DNA of 64,000 nt from Centrapalus pauciflorus. Its lineage: Eukaryota; Streptophyta; Magnoliopsida; Asterales; Asteraceae. The notes beneath the pieces were generated by a model that saw only the letters and a program-made list of their open reading frames with translations, did not search any database and was not told where the DNA came from. Made by a program: the position numbers and the translations under genes. The stretch is from NCBI GenBank assembly GCA_020465985.1, contig JAANYP010002831.1:1-64000 (forward strand). The letters are read 5' to 3'. This document shows, in pieces, positions 1 to 11,235 of this stretch (position 1 is its first letter; every line of letters starts with the position of its first letter).

Positions 1-3000
1 GAGGCTTCTTCTAGTGGACTCTCATCTTCAGTACGGGTGGACGACCATTGAAATATAATTCATCTATTCTTCACCCTTTCCCATTGCTAGGTGTGTTGTA
101 TAATCTGTAGGCTTTGGGAGATAGGAGAGGGTGCCACAACACAGCCATTCATCCCAACAGCGTTTACGCGTTCAATTTCGATACGTTGGTCCGTTGATTC
201 AAAATAAACAGGGACAATCCCAAACCCATTGGAAATAACTGACATTGCTTGCTCTCTCCCTTTAGCGAGCTCATGGGGATGGTCTTGTTGCTCCGCACCC
301 TGTTCACACTTACTGAATGCTGACATTTTGGGTGAAGCAGGCAGTGATTAATAGAGATTTCAGGCCACAAAAGGAAGGAAGGTAAACCAGATGCACACGC
401 ATTGGATTTCATAGCAGCTTTACAAGGAGAGTTCCTTGATCTTACCTCCTTCAGCAAACGCCATTGGTGTTGAGTAGATATCTTACTGCTAGAAAAGGTG
501 CATTTGAGAGATACCTGGCTCTGTTACTCCCATTCAACAGAAGTCTTCAAAAGACTGGAATTCCAGAAATTTCAGTACCAGGATCACCGATCTAAGCTTG
601 ATCGTGTACTTGGGCAGAAGGTACCAGTTCCAGCTTTTTTGACAAATCCAATAAGTCGCTGGAGACAGCCTCTCCTTTCCTCTTGCAGAAAGAGCACCCG
701 TGGGTACCCATGGAGAAAATCTCACCAAACCATCCTACAAAGTGATCTTCTTTCCGCCTAGATCCTTGGGCCCATCTATGCTAAAGGTCCAACACAGTCC
801 ATAAATGTATTCAAGGAAGAGATTGGAGTAATGCAATAGAGAATTGTGTTTGGGATATATATAAGATGTTTTTTACTCTGCTTGCCGTTCAGCACAAGTC
901 TGTGCAGAAGATCTATCGTTGCGCAAAATTCATAGAAAAGGCAAACCTGTCCCCTCAACATCACAAATCGTTCGTAACAGAGTTTTGTTGATGTTCTTTG
1001 AAGTTCAGATGTGACAGATCGTCCTGTGCCATAAATACCAGTTTTAGATCAGCATTTGTTCTATGATGAGAAAACAGGTTTCAGTATGTTATGAGGGGAT
1101 CGCAGAAACCTATCCACAACATATACAGACAGAACAACAAAAATAACCGTTCTTATCTATTACATCGTTGAGCACACGCACACGTTGCCTTTGGGAAGCC
1201 AATATGTAACCCAGGTGCTGCACTCAAAGTTACCGTGGAAGCCAGCCATCTACACGTTTGGCTTTACATGCGAATCAAGGTTAGGTTATGTTAAGGCCCA
1301 ACAACACACAAAATTTAGGCCCATCACTTTTGAAACAACAGTGTAACACTGTCAGAAAGGCACCAGCGATTAAGAGTTCCATATCCATCCTCCAGTGGAT
1401 TCCCTAGCACATTTGGCACCAAGGTGTGACTATGTTGGCCCTAGTTTCAGGCCTGAGTTACTCGAACAATTCTTTACAACCTGTCAGAGTTGCCCTGAGC
1501 AGGGCCCGTCCAAAGTACCAAACATGGGAAAGGTGATGTTTTTTCCTTATAACATCATTGTAGGATTTCCAGATTCCGCTAAAGCGGCTGGAAGACTAGT
1601 CAGCTTACAGGCCATATACTGTTTGAATCTGCTTAGTTTGATGGGTAACATCACGATGTTTGGCCATCAACATTGAGTATCCGTCATTCAATGGATGAAT
1701 CAGAATTCCTCCCATGCACAATTTATCTGGCTGCACATATGAGATCCCTTTTGGCGACTTGGACGACACAGAGTTTTCCAATGTACCTCAGTGCTATAGG
1801 ACGGCCATAGGACTATAGGTATCTTAACCCGATACCATCATCCTTGATTAGTCTTGTTGGGTTTGGATGACTGACCAACAGCTTTTTTGACACAACAGTC
1901 AGCAGGCTATGTGACCTAAGTGTTAGCCAACTTAAAAGCGCTCTCAGCTTTTGGATTATTTTTGTCAAATGTCCTTCTTTTTTTGCGCAGCACTGAACCG
2001 CCTTAGGCAGCAAATATTTTCTTCCAAAACGCATTTTCATATGTTGAAATACCTTTTGACACAAGACAATGGCATATCGATTTGCTCACATCATCATTGA
2101 TTCACACTAAGATCTGCTATAGCATCTTGCCTTCTTCATCCGAAACATACCAGAGTCAGGTCCCTGCAGTCTGTTCAAATCAGCCATGTTATCAGGTTGA
2201 ATAACACATCACTCACCGGATTTATCAGGTCTGTCTCCACACTAGCCACAAAAGGCTGCACCTCTTCTGGACTTTCCAAGGCATTTCTCTTTTATTGTTC
2301 GACCTGACAGTTCATCATTCAGTAAGGATACAATAACTAGAATGTTGGACCAGATGCCATACTTTCTGACTTAGTACCGTGAGTTCCTTATGATTGTTGA
2401 GAAGTAAGTGATATGCCATTCTTCAGGTAAAAATGGTCTCAGAGCATGTTGTTCACCGTGCAGGTAGACTGGTCCAGTGTGATCCAACCTTTGAGTCATT
2501 CACTAGAAGCATGAACCTGGTGTAGGTTTGCAGTGAGAGAGTATCCTTTGGTTTAGCAAAGAAGAGTTCATACTGTCTAACAAGTTGTTGATCCTGTTGT
2601 CCATTTGATTGTGGGTCCATCATAGACGGTACAGTACAAAACACAAGTAGCGCAACTCTCGCTTTGCTGTTCTTTCATTTTCTTCTCCACCTGCGTTGAA
2701 CACATCATCATGGAGAGAAATGACCAGGTGGTTTCGTGGGGCCTTTGCATCCAGAGGCCACCAATCTCTTGTCTTCATAGACCCTTGATCTTTACTTTCT
2801 CAAATGTCTGATTTCAGGGGCAGCTGCTCCTTCATATAACACAGCGTGGACGTTATAGTAGTAACAATAGGTTGTCACAATAGGGACCACCTCCATCACT
2901 ATCTCTGGCAATTGTACAGCAGATGCTCTAAGTAGAGCATCATTCTGCACTTCCAACCAGAGAAGTTTGATGATTAAATTTTGGAGGCTTGCCACATAGA

Positions 3001-3090
3001 GCCATTGTCAGAGTAAGAAGAATGTGCAGCACTGTTGTCCAGGGAAAACTTGGAGAATGAGAGATCTAGAATGACACACACTCTCACCCT
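1..3090 (-). pseudogene. Decayed internal region of Copia element A
   Basis: This is the internal part of a leftward Copia-like element, placed by the PBS and LTR immediately to its right. Reading leftward from the PBS I can recognise only a gag remnant near 2400-2650. The rest gives short open stretches that match nothing I know, with no protease DSG, integrase D,D(35)E or YVDD motif. The open frames at 498-761 (+) and 1395-1676 (+) have no recognisable domain and are probably chance. The element continues beyond the left edge of the window, so its other LTR and TSD cannot be seen. It could be a very old SIRE-like copy or a non-autonomous derivative. Confidence 0.55.
2400..2650 (-). pseudogene. 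gag remnant of Copia element A
   Basis: The leftward reading contains LVRQYELF, KPKDTLSLQTYTRF and, after a frame change, LPEEWHITYF. This order and spacing matches the UBN2-type gag domain of plant Copia elements (a YE.F..K..E.L...Y.RF..L.NDL block followed by a LP..W block). The stretch at 2453-2644 is open for 63 codons. The LPEEW block lies around 2410-2436 in another frame, so at least one frameshift has occurred. Gag would normally form the virus-like particle that packages the element RNA. This remnant cannot do so. Confidence 0.5.
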
Positions 3091-3103
3091 GGCTCTGATA
3101 CCA
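3091..3103 (-). promoter_or_regulatory. Primer binding site of Copia element A
   Basis: The minus strand reads TGGTATCAGAGCC, the usual plant primer binding site complementary to initiator Met tRNA. It lies two bases from the LTR end at 3106. This fixes the element orientation (leftward) and makes the neighbouring LTR its 5' LTR. Confidence 0.85.
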
Positions 3104-3105
3104 GT

Positions 3106-4174
3106 TGTCGGTTCCCGAGAGGTTGTCCAAAGTATATGTTATAAGCGTAGAGGGGGGGTGAATACATCAATTTAAAAAAACTACACACGCTTTTCTCAAT
3201 GTGGTGTTGTATTAGCAAGAATTTTTTAAGTTAACAAACAATCTTTGAATGCGGAATAGTCAAGCTTGAAATGAGACAGATACAACAGTAATGCTTCCTA
3301 GTCCTAAGACAGACTCGACACTGAGTCTACATAGAATACTCTCCTAAGAAGCACTCACTGTGTTACAAGACGTAAGGACAACTTCGGTAAAACATGCTTT
3401 AGACACACTCATGGCTGTTTACAGAAGACTTGCTGCATGAAGATCAACACTTGCAAACGTTCCAATCTTGGTTTAAGCATAGCTTGCTGTCACATCTCTT
3501 GCTTGACCTTAGAAGCCTTCCCCTTAATAACTCATTAGCAGGATCTCAGAGAAACATCTTCAATTGGACAGAATGAAAAGGAAAAGTCTTGTTGAAAAGA
3601 CAACATAACTTTTCTGCCTGTTTCTGAAAAGCAGACTTGTCTTCATATGTGCAGAACTTTTTTCTTTTTACTTTGTCTACTGTTGCATTGCCTTTAACTA
3701 ATTTAGGAATGTCAACTTTGCGTCTTTCTTCCCTGTAAAGGCCTATTTTGATATAAGAAAAAGGTCTGTCACCCTTTTTCAAATAACCTTTTGTCTTCAT
3801 GTTACAGAACAGCGTGGGCAGGCTGAGCAGTTCTGTTTTCCACTTTGTCTTCGACTTTGTAAACTGATCTTGTAGTCAAAAACAATACATGATGACTTGG
3901 AAACAAATTCCATAAAGTGTTTAGCCTGTTCACAAAGAACAGGTTCTGTTCACAAAGAACAGAACACTTTAAAAATGCCCAAGCTGCTCAACAGTGTAGA
4001 GCAGCGTAGACAGTTTATGTCCAGCCTGTTCAGCAGACAGAGCAGCTTGGACAAACTGTCTTAGTTGCAACACATGCAACATATAGAACAGCTTTAGACT
4101 GATATTGCAAATCATTTTCAGGTTTTAATAAGGCATATAACAGGCCTTAAATTCAACCTTCAAATGCATCAACA
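3106..4174 (-). repeat. LTR of Copia element A
   Basis: Read leftward, the repeat would begin TGTTG near 4174 and end CGACA at 3106, next to the PBS. A C-rich block (TTCACCCCCCCTCTA) close to the 3' end is typical of the U5 of SIRE/Maximus-type Copia LTRs, and the length of about 1.07 kb also fits that lineage. The upstream border is uncertain: a PPT-like GAGGGGGAGA lies 15-25 bases outside it instead of abutting it. The 84-codon open frame at 3546-3800 (-) lies inside the LTR and is probably not a gene. Confidence 0.6.
3914..3970. repeat. Two tandem hairpins enclosed by a third inverted repeat
   Basis: CCTGTTC-ACAAA-GAACAGG (3925-3943) is followed directly by TTCTGTTC-ACAAA-GAACAGAA (3944-3964). 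Both are enclosed by AAAGTGTT (3914-3921) and AACACTTT (3963-3970). The arrangement can fold as a cruciform with two side stems. It lies in the U3 part of the A LTR. Confidence 0.8.
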
Positions 4175-4189
4175 GGTTTGATTATAAAA

Positions 4190-4200
4190 TCTCCCCCTCA
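4190..4200 (-). other. Polypurine-tract-like sequence
   Basis: The minus strand reads TGAGGGGGAGA, like the plus-strand primer of Copia elements. It precedes the A LTR in the leftward direction, with a gap of about 15 bases. If real, the A LTR would be both a 3' LTR of an element to the right and the 5' LTR of the element to the left. Confidence 0.4.
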
Positions 4201-5232
4201 GATGTAGAACAGGTTTGACTGAGGCCTTTTTGTGCCTAACAAGACTTGAGGTGTTTAACCGAGTCCTAGATGATATGAGAGACTTAATAACTCCCATATA
4301 TATGATAATATGTATGTATAAAGTTTTTTATGTTTTAAATCACCCAACTTAACAAGTTTATAAATAAAACTCACTTAAAACATCAAGTTTATATATATAA
4401 TTTTCCAGCTTTTTAAAGTTTTTTTCGGCCTACTTTGACCAAGCTCCAAAACGATTTGGGATTTGCTTTTCATAGTCATAAAACTACTATATACAAAGGA
4501 TTTTTCAAGTTAAGAATGGACATTTTTCGAGGTGTTTAGGTTACGGAAAAGGCTAATTAAAAACCCTACGTTGACCATTTTTGAGCTGTTAGACTTTTCG
4601 GTTCCCAAATAATATTTGGGGGTACAAAACTCCATATTAAATTATAAAAACCTCCAGATATTTAGTTAAGACATAAATCTAACTTTTGAAATAAGAATCA
4701 ACTCATTTTGTTAAGTTATGAATTAGTTTTATTTTTTTCAAAGTCGACGTAATATTTCTGCCGAAAATCCGGATTTCATAACCTTGAAATAACTTGTTAT
4801 CTTTGTTGATTATTCAAAAACCACATGTATAAAAGGCTATGAAACACTTTTATATAACTTGTTTTCATATTATTTATACTTACATTATGTGTTTATATAT
4901 TTATAAACACATTTGAAGAAAACAAACTTAAAACAAAACTAGTGATATATGAACTTGAGTTTTTATGAAACTTGTTTTGGTTGGTGATTATATATGTTAT
5001 GCAAGACTTAAATAAACATAAATATATGAAATAATAAGTTATTATTTACTTACTTTGATATGTTAGAAGAATGAAAATGAGTAGAAGAGTTGTTCTTGAA
5101 CTAGTTGCACCAAAGAAACTCTTGAAAAGCTTGAATTCTTGAAGAATAAAGAAAGAAAACAACTTTGGTTGTGTGTGTGTGGCTATGTCAAATTTTTTTG
5201 AGAGAGAATGAGAGGTTTTGCTCTTGCAAATG
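4201..5232 (-). other. Old locus, left half: CT-rich leader and AT-rich tail
   Basis: No coding region is visible. Read leftward from 5237, a CT- and CA-rich stretch resembles a plant 5' leader and reaches about 5050. There a donor-like AAGTAAGT occurs, followed by AT-rich sequence to 4201. Before B inserted, this was continuous with 57014 onward, where a TATA box lies. It could be the leader and first intron of a host transcript, or the 3' non-coding region of an older retrotransposon ending at the PPT-like tract. Confidence 0.4.
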
Positions 5233-5237
5233 TGTGA
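5233..5237. repeat. Target site duplication of element B, left copy
   Basis: TGTGA lies directly outside the left LTR of B and is repeated exactly at 57009-57013 outside the right LTR. A 5-bp duplication is normal for Copia integration. Confidence 0.85.
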
Positions 5238-5820
5238 TGTAAGGTCTCTAGACTATGGATCTTATCTTGACGTGACACCTTCCAACGAGTGCGGAATCCT
5301 CGTTAGCGGCTTGACGGATAGACCACGCACATTGAACCACGGAGACTAGCACAGTGACAGACGAACAACGGATCGTCCCAACACGATGATTCTCTCCACA
5401 CGAAACTCTCTGATTGCTAGCAAGTTCGAGATTGCCTTTTGCTAAACACACTGATAAATTTTGCAAAGTCTAATAATTAATCGAATTAACCCTTAATTAT
5501 AACATCCGGTTCGACTTTGTCTAGGACAACTTCGAACTTGGCCCAAGGCCTATTCGAACTTGTCCTCTAACAAATTCGAACTTTGCCTTCAAACTTATGT
5601 TTGAACTTATCTTTGAACTTATGTTTGAACTTATCTTTGAACTTTATGTTTGAACTTATTGTAATACATTACCCTAAGTCCAAACATACAAACAATCAAT
5701 ATCAAACACATATAATCAAACATATATCAATCACTTGTTAATATTTAATAGAGAGTAAATTGACTTACACAAAATGCTATCTATACTTAGATTGCTATCG
5801 TCACACAGGATGTACTAACA
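5238..5820 (-). repeat. 3' LTR of element B
   Basis: It begins TGTAAGGTCTCTAG and ends GTACTAACA in plus-strand order, and is closely similar to 56455-57008. It is about 29 bp longer than that copy because of extra sequence near 5640-5680. It contains short tandem units built on TTATGTTTGAAC/TTATCTTTGAAC (about 5590-5660). Confidence 0.9.
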
Positions 5821-5832
5821 GACTCTCCCTTG
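5821..5832 (-). other. Polypurine tract of element B
   Basis: The minus strand reads CAAGGGAGAGTC directly before the 3' LTR, the expected place for the plus-strand primer. Confidence 0.75.
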
Positions 5833-6035
5833 ACGATAGCTTCTAACTATTTACATTTTGTCTAAGTGCTCGAACTATATAAGCTACTACCTGCATATAA
5901 TCCTATATCTATACATACTCTAACTATCTTTTGGAATTTCCTAGACTCAGATCTCCATCCTTCATGAAAGAAGATAGGCTGATCGTGTAGCTTTTGCAGG
6001 TCATCCTTAGAAAGATTTATTAGGTGCAACGGATC
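5833..6035 (-). other. 3' untranslated stretch of element B
   Basis: A non-coding stretch between the stop of the 3' ORF and the PPT. I see no further feature in it. Confidence 0.6.
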
Positions 6036-6718
6036 TTATACTCTCAAAATTACTTTGTCTTCTGTATCCTCCATTATTGCTTCTGCTATGTCATTGTCTA
6101 TGTACCACCACTTCATGTTTCTGAGAACATCTTGTGGCATAAATTTTAATGGTACCTTCTTCAAACATCTGACGAGTTTGTACACCATTTTAGCCCATGG
6201 TCTTCCTGTGTGAGGATCTATTCTAGACTCATCCTCAACTCTTCTGCCTGACCTCGGCTTGAGTCTCTCAAACTTTCCGGATCTGCCCTCTTTTCTGATT
6301 ATCTTTGCAATAACTTCAGCATAAGGGTCGTCACCGATGGTGATCAACTCTTTCCAGGCTAACTCCTTCACTTCTACCTTTGGCAGTGTGTTAAACACTT
6401 TGAGAGTGCGCCTCAGGTATTGGAGTCCGTCTCTTCTTTTTAATATAAACAGCTGCAGATCTCTGTCAAAGAACCAACTAATAATTCCACCTGATAGGTT
6501 TCCGGAACCTGGCACTCTCATCCTCATTTTCATCTACGGCTCCGCCTTCTTCTCTTCCTTTCGGAACCACAGATTTAACAATTCGGCTCTGGTTGGTTCT
6601 TTCTCTGCTTCCTCCAATTCTGAATCTTCTACAGAGGCCAGCTTAATCTCGTCAATATCAATAACATTTTGATCGTTCTGTACATATTGTTCTGTGATGG
6701 ATTGTGCATGAATGATCA
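6036..6718 (-). pseudogene. 3' ORF of element B, C-terminal part
   Basis: Two open stretches in one frame (leftward: 6718-6537, then 6533-6036) are separated by a single TAG at 6534-6536. They encode an acidic segment followed by a basic C-terminal domain of about 165 residues with many K/R residues and W at several positions. The frame continues without shift into 27434-28151 on the far side of element D, so D split this ORF. I recognise no enzyme motif and no membrane segment. Position after the pol region and general character match the extra 3' ORFs of SIRE-like Copia elements, whose function is not established. Confidence 0.65.
6714..6718. repeat. Target site duplication of Gypsy element D, left copy
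   Basis: GATCA lies directly before the LTR start TGTAACAACC and is repeated at 27429-27433 directly after the right LTR end. Confidence 0.9.
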
Positions 6719-7623
6719 TGTAACAACCTAGTCATTAGCTAAACTTAAATTCAGTATTTTGAACCAATAATGTAATTTTATTACATTATTTGAATTGTAG
6801 TTTAATTAAGTTATGAAATATTTAATTAAATTATATAAATATTTAAGTTATGATTTAATAAATTATTAAAGATAATTAAATAAAAGAGATGTAAGATACA
6901 AAAGTAAAAGTGGGTTAACTGCACAAAATAGATAAATTGGAGTATATTAACAAAAATTAATAGCCATTAAATCATAATTAAGAAATCTGCTCTCTCTCTA
7001 CTCTCTCTAAAAATCAACCTTCTCTCTAGTTTTTCTCCCAAACCGACCGGCCAATTATCGAGTTCTATACGTCATTGGAAAGGTCTCGAAGAGTACTACA
7101 AGAATCTGTTATTACATGTGCGATTTCATACGAATTTGAGGTAAGAATCGACATTCTAAGCTTCCATATTTTCGGTTTTTCGAATTTGTCTATCTTTCAT
7201 TCGAATAAAGCTATTTACTTAAGTTTTATCTCGATTCTGATAGAATATGTATAATAGAATCGAACCTAGGCTTAATACTTAGCATATTCATGATTTTAGA
7301 CTTAGAATTGCATGTTTAAAAGCTGTAAAATATGAACAAATTCGAGATGCCAAGAACAAAATCGATTAGAGCTAAAATCGAATCATGGGTTCGAATTTAA
7401 CCCTATGTTCGAAACTAAGGATTCGAATTTATCCCCATGTTCGAATCTTGCATTCGAATTTAGCATTGTGGTCGAATTTAACCATAAATTCGAGATTCAT
7501 GCCTTCAATTTTATCAACATATTTGAATTTATTACATAAATTCGAATCCCCCTCCTTAAATTTCGAATATATTGAATAAATCACATGAACAACGCATAAA
7601 TTAACAAAATAATTAGCAAAATG

Positions 7624-7688
<65 letters not shown>

Positions 7689-8944
7689 TGATCTTTTGAG
7701 AATTTAATGAAACAAATAATATGAATGAAAGAAAGATAGATGAATGATCAGTTATCAGAATCGAATATAAAATAAAGATTTTAAAGCTAAAAGATGATGA
7801 TATTGACATGAGATTGATATGATAATTCTGGACAGGTTCAGTGAAATTCTGAACATAGATACAAAGATTTAAAGATTGAAAGCGGGTATTTGAATTGAAA
7901 AGAATTGACAGAGAACAGATTGACAAAGATTAAAGATAAATCCTGAGATAACTCATGTGGTGGATTTTACATCTGCTTGATAAAGACTCCAGTTTTGTGA
8001 GTTATAGATATTCAGATTTAACATGCTAGAATTTCAGGTTGAGACATATTGTTGATGTTAGACTGATTTGACATTCATATTATCAGCTGGATTGTGACCT
8101 GTGCTCACCATGGTTCAGTGTTGCCCAGTGGATCATGATTGCTATTTGATTTATCACTTCATATGATATTGCATTTACAGCTCTTTTCTGATATTGCTTT
8201 GAGATTATTGCTATCATGACTTTGATTACGTATGATTCATCATTGCATATACTTTGACATATTGATTCAGCTTGATTAGCCTTGTCGGTCTATTGTTCTA
8301 GACCTGGCTATTTCACCAGTTCTATTGAACTTGGTAATGACCCTCCGATGTTCCGCCATGTTGATTTATTGGTAGCTAGCCCAGTATGTGGCTGATCCCC
8401 ACGATTTAAGCGTGAGCGTGGCTTGAACATCATCTGACTCTATGACTTCTATGTCTCAATCATGAGGGCTGTAGCGACAACCAAGACATATCATGCTAGA
8501 CTGATGATCCGCTTGACAATGCATGTTAATTTGAAAATCTATTTACTCACTAAGCATTGCTTACAGTTGCTACTTACCATTTTTATAGGAAAAGATAAAG
8601 GAAAGTTACCTGCCGGACCTAGTACTCAGGTCTTACAAGATCAAGACAGGAGTTCTCATAGACCTCTACTCAGCAAACCCCTTTTTGGTACTAATTGGAA
8701 GATGATAATGTGGTGGTCTGGGTAGATTTATCCTGATTATATGATGACATGAATTAGATTAGACTTGTGCCCTTTATAAGTTTAATTTAAAAATCACAAT
8801 CTGTATTAAACTTATCCTAATATGCTTGTACTGTAATTTAATAATTCCGCAATTAATTACTCTATCTTAGTTATGGTTGATATCGTATTGCATGATGTGG
8901 GACTTAGACTCGTGACTACCGCCTTGTAAGGGGAGGTCTTCACA
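6719..8944 (+). repeat. 5' LTR of element D
   Basis: It starts TGTAACAACC and ends GGTCTTCACA, and matches 24713-27428 over its whole length apart from the solo LTR there and a microsatellite. The 3' part contains a stretch conserved with the LTR of E (TACTCACTAAGC.TTGCTTA, near 8545). The region 7130-7570 is dense in TTCGAA. Open frames inside it (7429-7926 -, 8462-8725 +) are by-products of repeats and LTR sequence. Confidence 0.92.
7625..7686. repeat. (AT)n microsatellite in the D 5' LTR
   Basis: About 30 uninterrupted AT units. The equivalent place in the 3' LTR (about 25620-25645) is much shorter and interrupted, so the tract expanded here or shrank there after insertion. Confidence 0.9.
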
Positions 8945-8947
8945 GGA

Positions 8948-8960
8948 TGGTATCAGAGCC
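8948..8960 (+). promoter_or_regulatory. Primer binding site of element D
   Basis: TGGTATCAGAGCC lies three bases after the 5' LTR end and is complementary to initiator Met tRNA. The sequence between here and 9144 is a short untranslated leader. Confidence 0.88.
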
Positions 8961-9144
8961 CATAGTTTGAGTGAATCAAGTATTACGTGAGTGATACTTG
9001 GTCTCAAACTGAAGCAATACATATGTATCAATCATTTAGGTGGTTTGAACTGAGATAGGATGTACAGACTGTTAGGATGGGAAAAAGGGTACATAGATCT
9101 AAGTCTATAAACTGATAGTTAAATGATTTTAAGTTTCAGTAAAG

Positions 9145-10732
9145 ATGTCAGGATCAGGTGACATTCCAAACAACATGACTCCCCAACAAATGTTTGAAAT
9201 GATGCAACAACTATTATCCCAACATTCTGAACAACAAAATAAGATTATGCAAGATCAGTTTCAGGCCAGAGATGAGGCCGAAGCCAAAAGACGTGATGAT
9301 AAAAAGAATAAGAGAAAAGAAAAAGCAAGTCCAGAATAATGACTCTGATTCTAATAACTCAAACCCTGAAACCCAAATTGAAAAGCCAAAAGGCTGTAAG
9401 TTCAAAGATTTCAAAGCTAGCGGTGCCCTGAACTTTGAGGGTACAGTTAATCCAATTCAGGCGATAGATTGGATCAGCCATACTGAAGAGATCTTTAGAA
9501 TCTCTGACTGCTTAGAATCTAAGAAAGTAAGTTATGCGTCTGCGTTGTTCGTTGGTGCTGCTCGTGCCTGGTGGAAGACTCAAAGAAGCATATATGGAGA
9601 GGAGATAATACAGACATTAGAGTGGAACCAGTTCCTTGACATGTTCAACGCGAAGTATTGTCCTATTGACCAGCGAGACAAGATGGAAGTTCAACTGATG
9701 CAGCTGACTCAAGGAACTAAGACTGTTGACGAATATGAACATGAATTCTCGCGACTCTGCGGCTACTCCTCGTATCAAGTAGCTACTGAAGAAAGAAAGA
9801 TGAATCAATTTCACGGAGGGCTTAACCTGAGATACCGACACCCAATGAGCGCGATAAAGTATAAGTCCTATCTGGAAATGGTTGAAGCGGCCAGACAGAT
9901 CGAGAGGGGATATTTAGAGTATGGCGATCAGCTATACGCTCCATCAGCGAACCCGACATGTCCTTCTCCTCCAAAGAAGCAGAGATTCGGCAGATTCTTT
10001 AGACCAAACAAGTCTCAGTCCCAACAACCCCAGCAATCTCAGCATTACAGCTCGCCTCAGAGAGCTCAAGCTTATTCTCTAACGAACGAACCACGATTCT
10101 ACAAAAGATGTAGAAAATCACACATGGGACTATGTAATCTGGATGACGTCACATGCTTTGCTTGCAACAGAATTGGCCACAGCAGTGAAGAATGCCCCCA
10201 ACGAGGACTAGGATGTGCAAAATGTGGAAAACGAGGACACTTCATGTATCAGTGTCGCAACGGACAACAAGGTCAGTCACAATCGTCAGCTGGAGGATCT
10301 ACAATGAAAAGCTCAGCTGCAACTCCGACCGCAAGGACTCGAGCATTTCATATAAGAGCCGAGGAAGCAAAAGAAACTCCTGATGTAGTTACCGGTACGT
10401 TCCTGTTAAATTCGATACCTGCTCGTGTACTATTCGATTCCGTTGCTAGTCATTCCTTTATATCTACTGCTTTTGCTCGAAGACTGTCCAAAACTCCATC
10501 AAAACTCCATGTGATACTTGATATTGAGACAACCAGTAACAATTATGTTATGGCTGATTCTGTTTATCGAAACTGTACTCTGCTCGTAAACAACATCGTA
10601 TTCAACCTCGATCTCATTCCGATTCCGTTGAAAGAATTTGATGTCATCATTGGCATGGATTGGTTAATGAATAACGAAGCTAGATCGTCTGCAACCGTCG
10701 AATCATCAAGTCTTCAGACGGCCGAGTGTTAG
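9145..10732 (+). pseudogene. gag and aspartic protease of Gypsy element D
   Basis: The chosen start is the ATG at 9145 (MSGSGDIPNNM). A one-base shift within the A-rich stretch near 9300-9340 moves the frame to the one open from 9272. The latter has a retrotransposon gag domain (WISHTEEIFRI, ARAWWKTQ, W..FLDMFNAKY), two CCHC zinc knuckles (Cys295 and Cys315 of the second frame), then protease. The protease active site reads FDSVASHSF (codons 10436-10444) where the family has FDSGASHSF, so the glycine after Asp-Ser is Val, which should destroy activity. IIGMDWL marks the protease end. A second shift near 10680 passes the frame to 10726. Confidence 0.88.
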
Positions 10733-11230
10733 AAATCAAAGGCGAGAAGCGAAAAGGTGCTCACTGCTTCATTTCAGTTGAAAAAGCTCGTAAATATCTG
10801 TCTAAGGGTCACGAATCGTATCTATGTTTTGTCTCGTCTGAATCTATCCCTGAAGCCAGCAAGAAATCTATTTCTGATATTCCTATCGTCTGTGAGTTCC
10901 CAGACGTATTCCCTGATGATATCTCTGGAGTGCCACCGGAACGTCAAGTCGAATTTGGCATTGACTTAGTTCCTGGTGCGGCTCCCATCGCTAAAGCCCC
11001 TTACAGACTTGCGCCTGTAGAAATGTAGAAAATGTCAAAGCAGTTGCAAGAGCTGTTAGAGAAGGGTTTTATCCGACCTAGTTCATCTCCGTGGGGTGCA
11101 CCTGTCTTGTTCGTTAAGAAGAAAGACGGAACTCTTCGAATGTGCATCGACTACCGTGAGTTGAACAAAGTCACTATAAAAAATAAGTTTACCCAGAATT
11201 GACGATTTATTTGATCAGCTACAAGGAGCA
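10726..11230 (+). pseudogene. RT, N-terminal part, of Gypsy element D
   Basis: This contains the protease-RT linker and the start of reverse transcriptase: CEFPDVFPDDISGVPPERQ, then APYRLAPVEM followed by a TAG at 11026-11028, then QLQELLEKGFIRPSSSPWG, PVLFVKKKDGTLRMCIDYRELNK. A frameshift follows near 11180-11195. The reading continues to LQGAS-Y at 11235, where C1 interrupts. It resumes in the correct register at 22118 with FSKIDLRSGYHQL, which proves the two halves were one gene. Confidence 0.88.
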
Positions 11231-11235
11231 AGTTA
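11231..11235. repeat. Target site duplication of C1, left copy
   Basis: AGTTA is repeated at 22113-22117. Removing C1 and one copy restores the D reading frame. Confidence 0.92.

Noticed and set aside
1395..1676. A 93-codon plus-strand open frame as a host gene
   Set aside because: It shows no recognisable domain, lies antisense to the decayed A element, and its length is within chance for this region.
3106..5237. One very long LTR reaching from the PBS at 3091 up to the TATA box at 57040
   Set aside because: It would leave over 2 kb between the TATA box and the LTR end and a PPT-like tract in its middle. A separate LTR of about 1.07 kb fits better.
7429..7926. A 165-codon open frame on the minus strand
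   Set aside because: It consists of (YI)n from the AT microsatellite and LTR sequence, and the equivalent place in the other LTR is not open in the same way.
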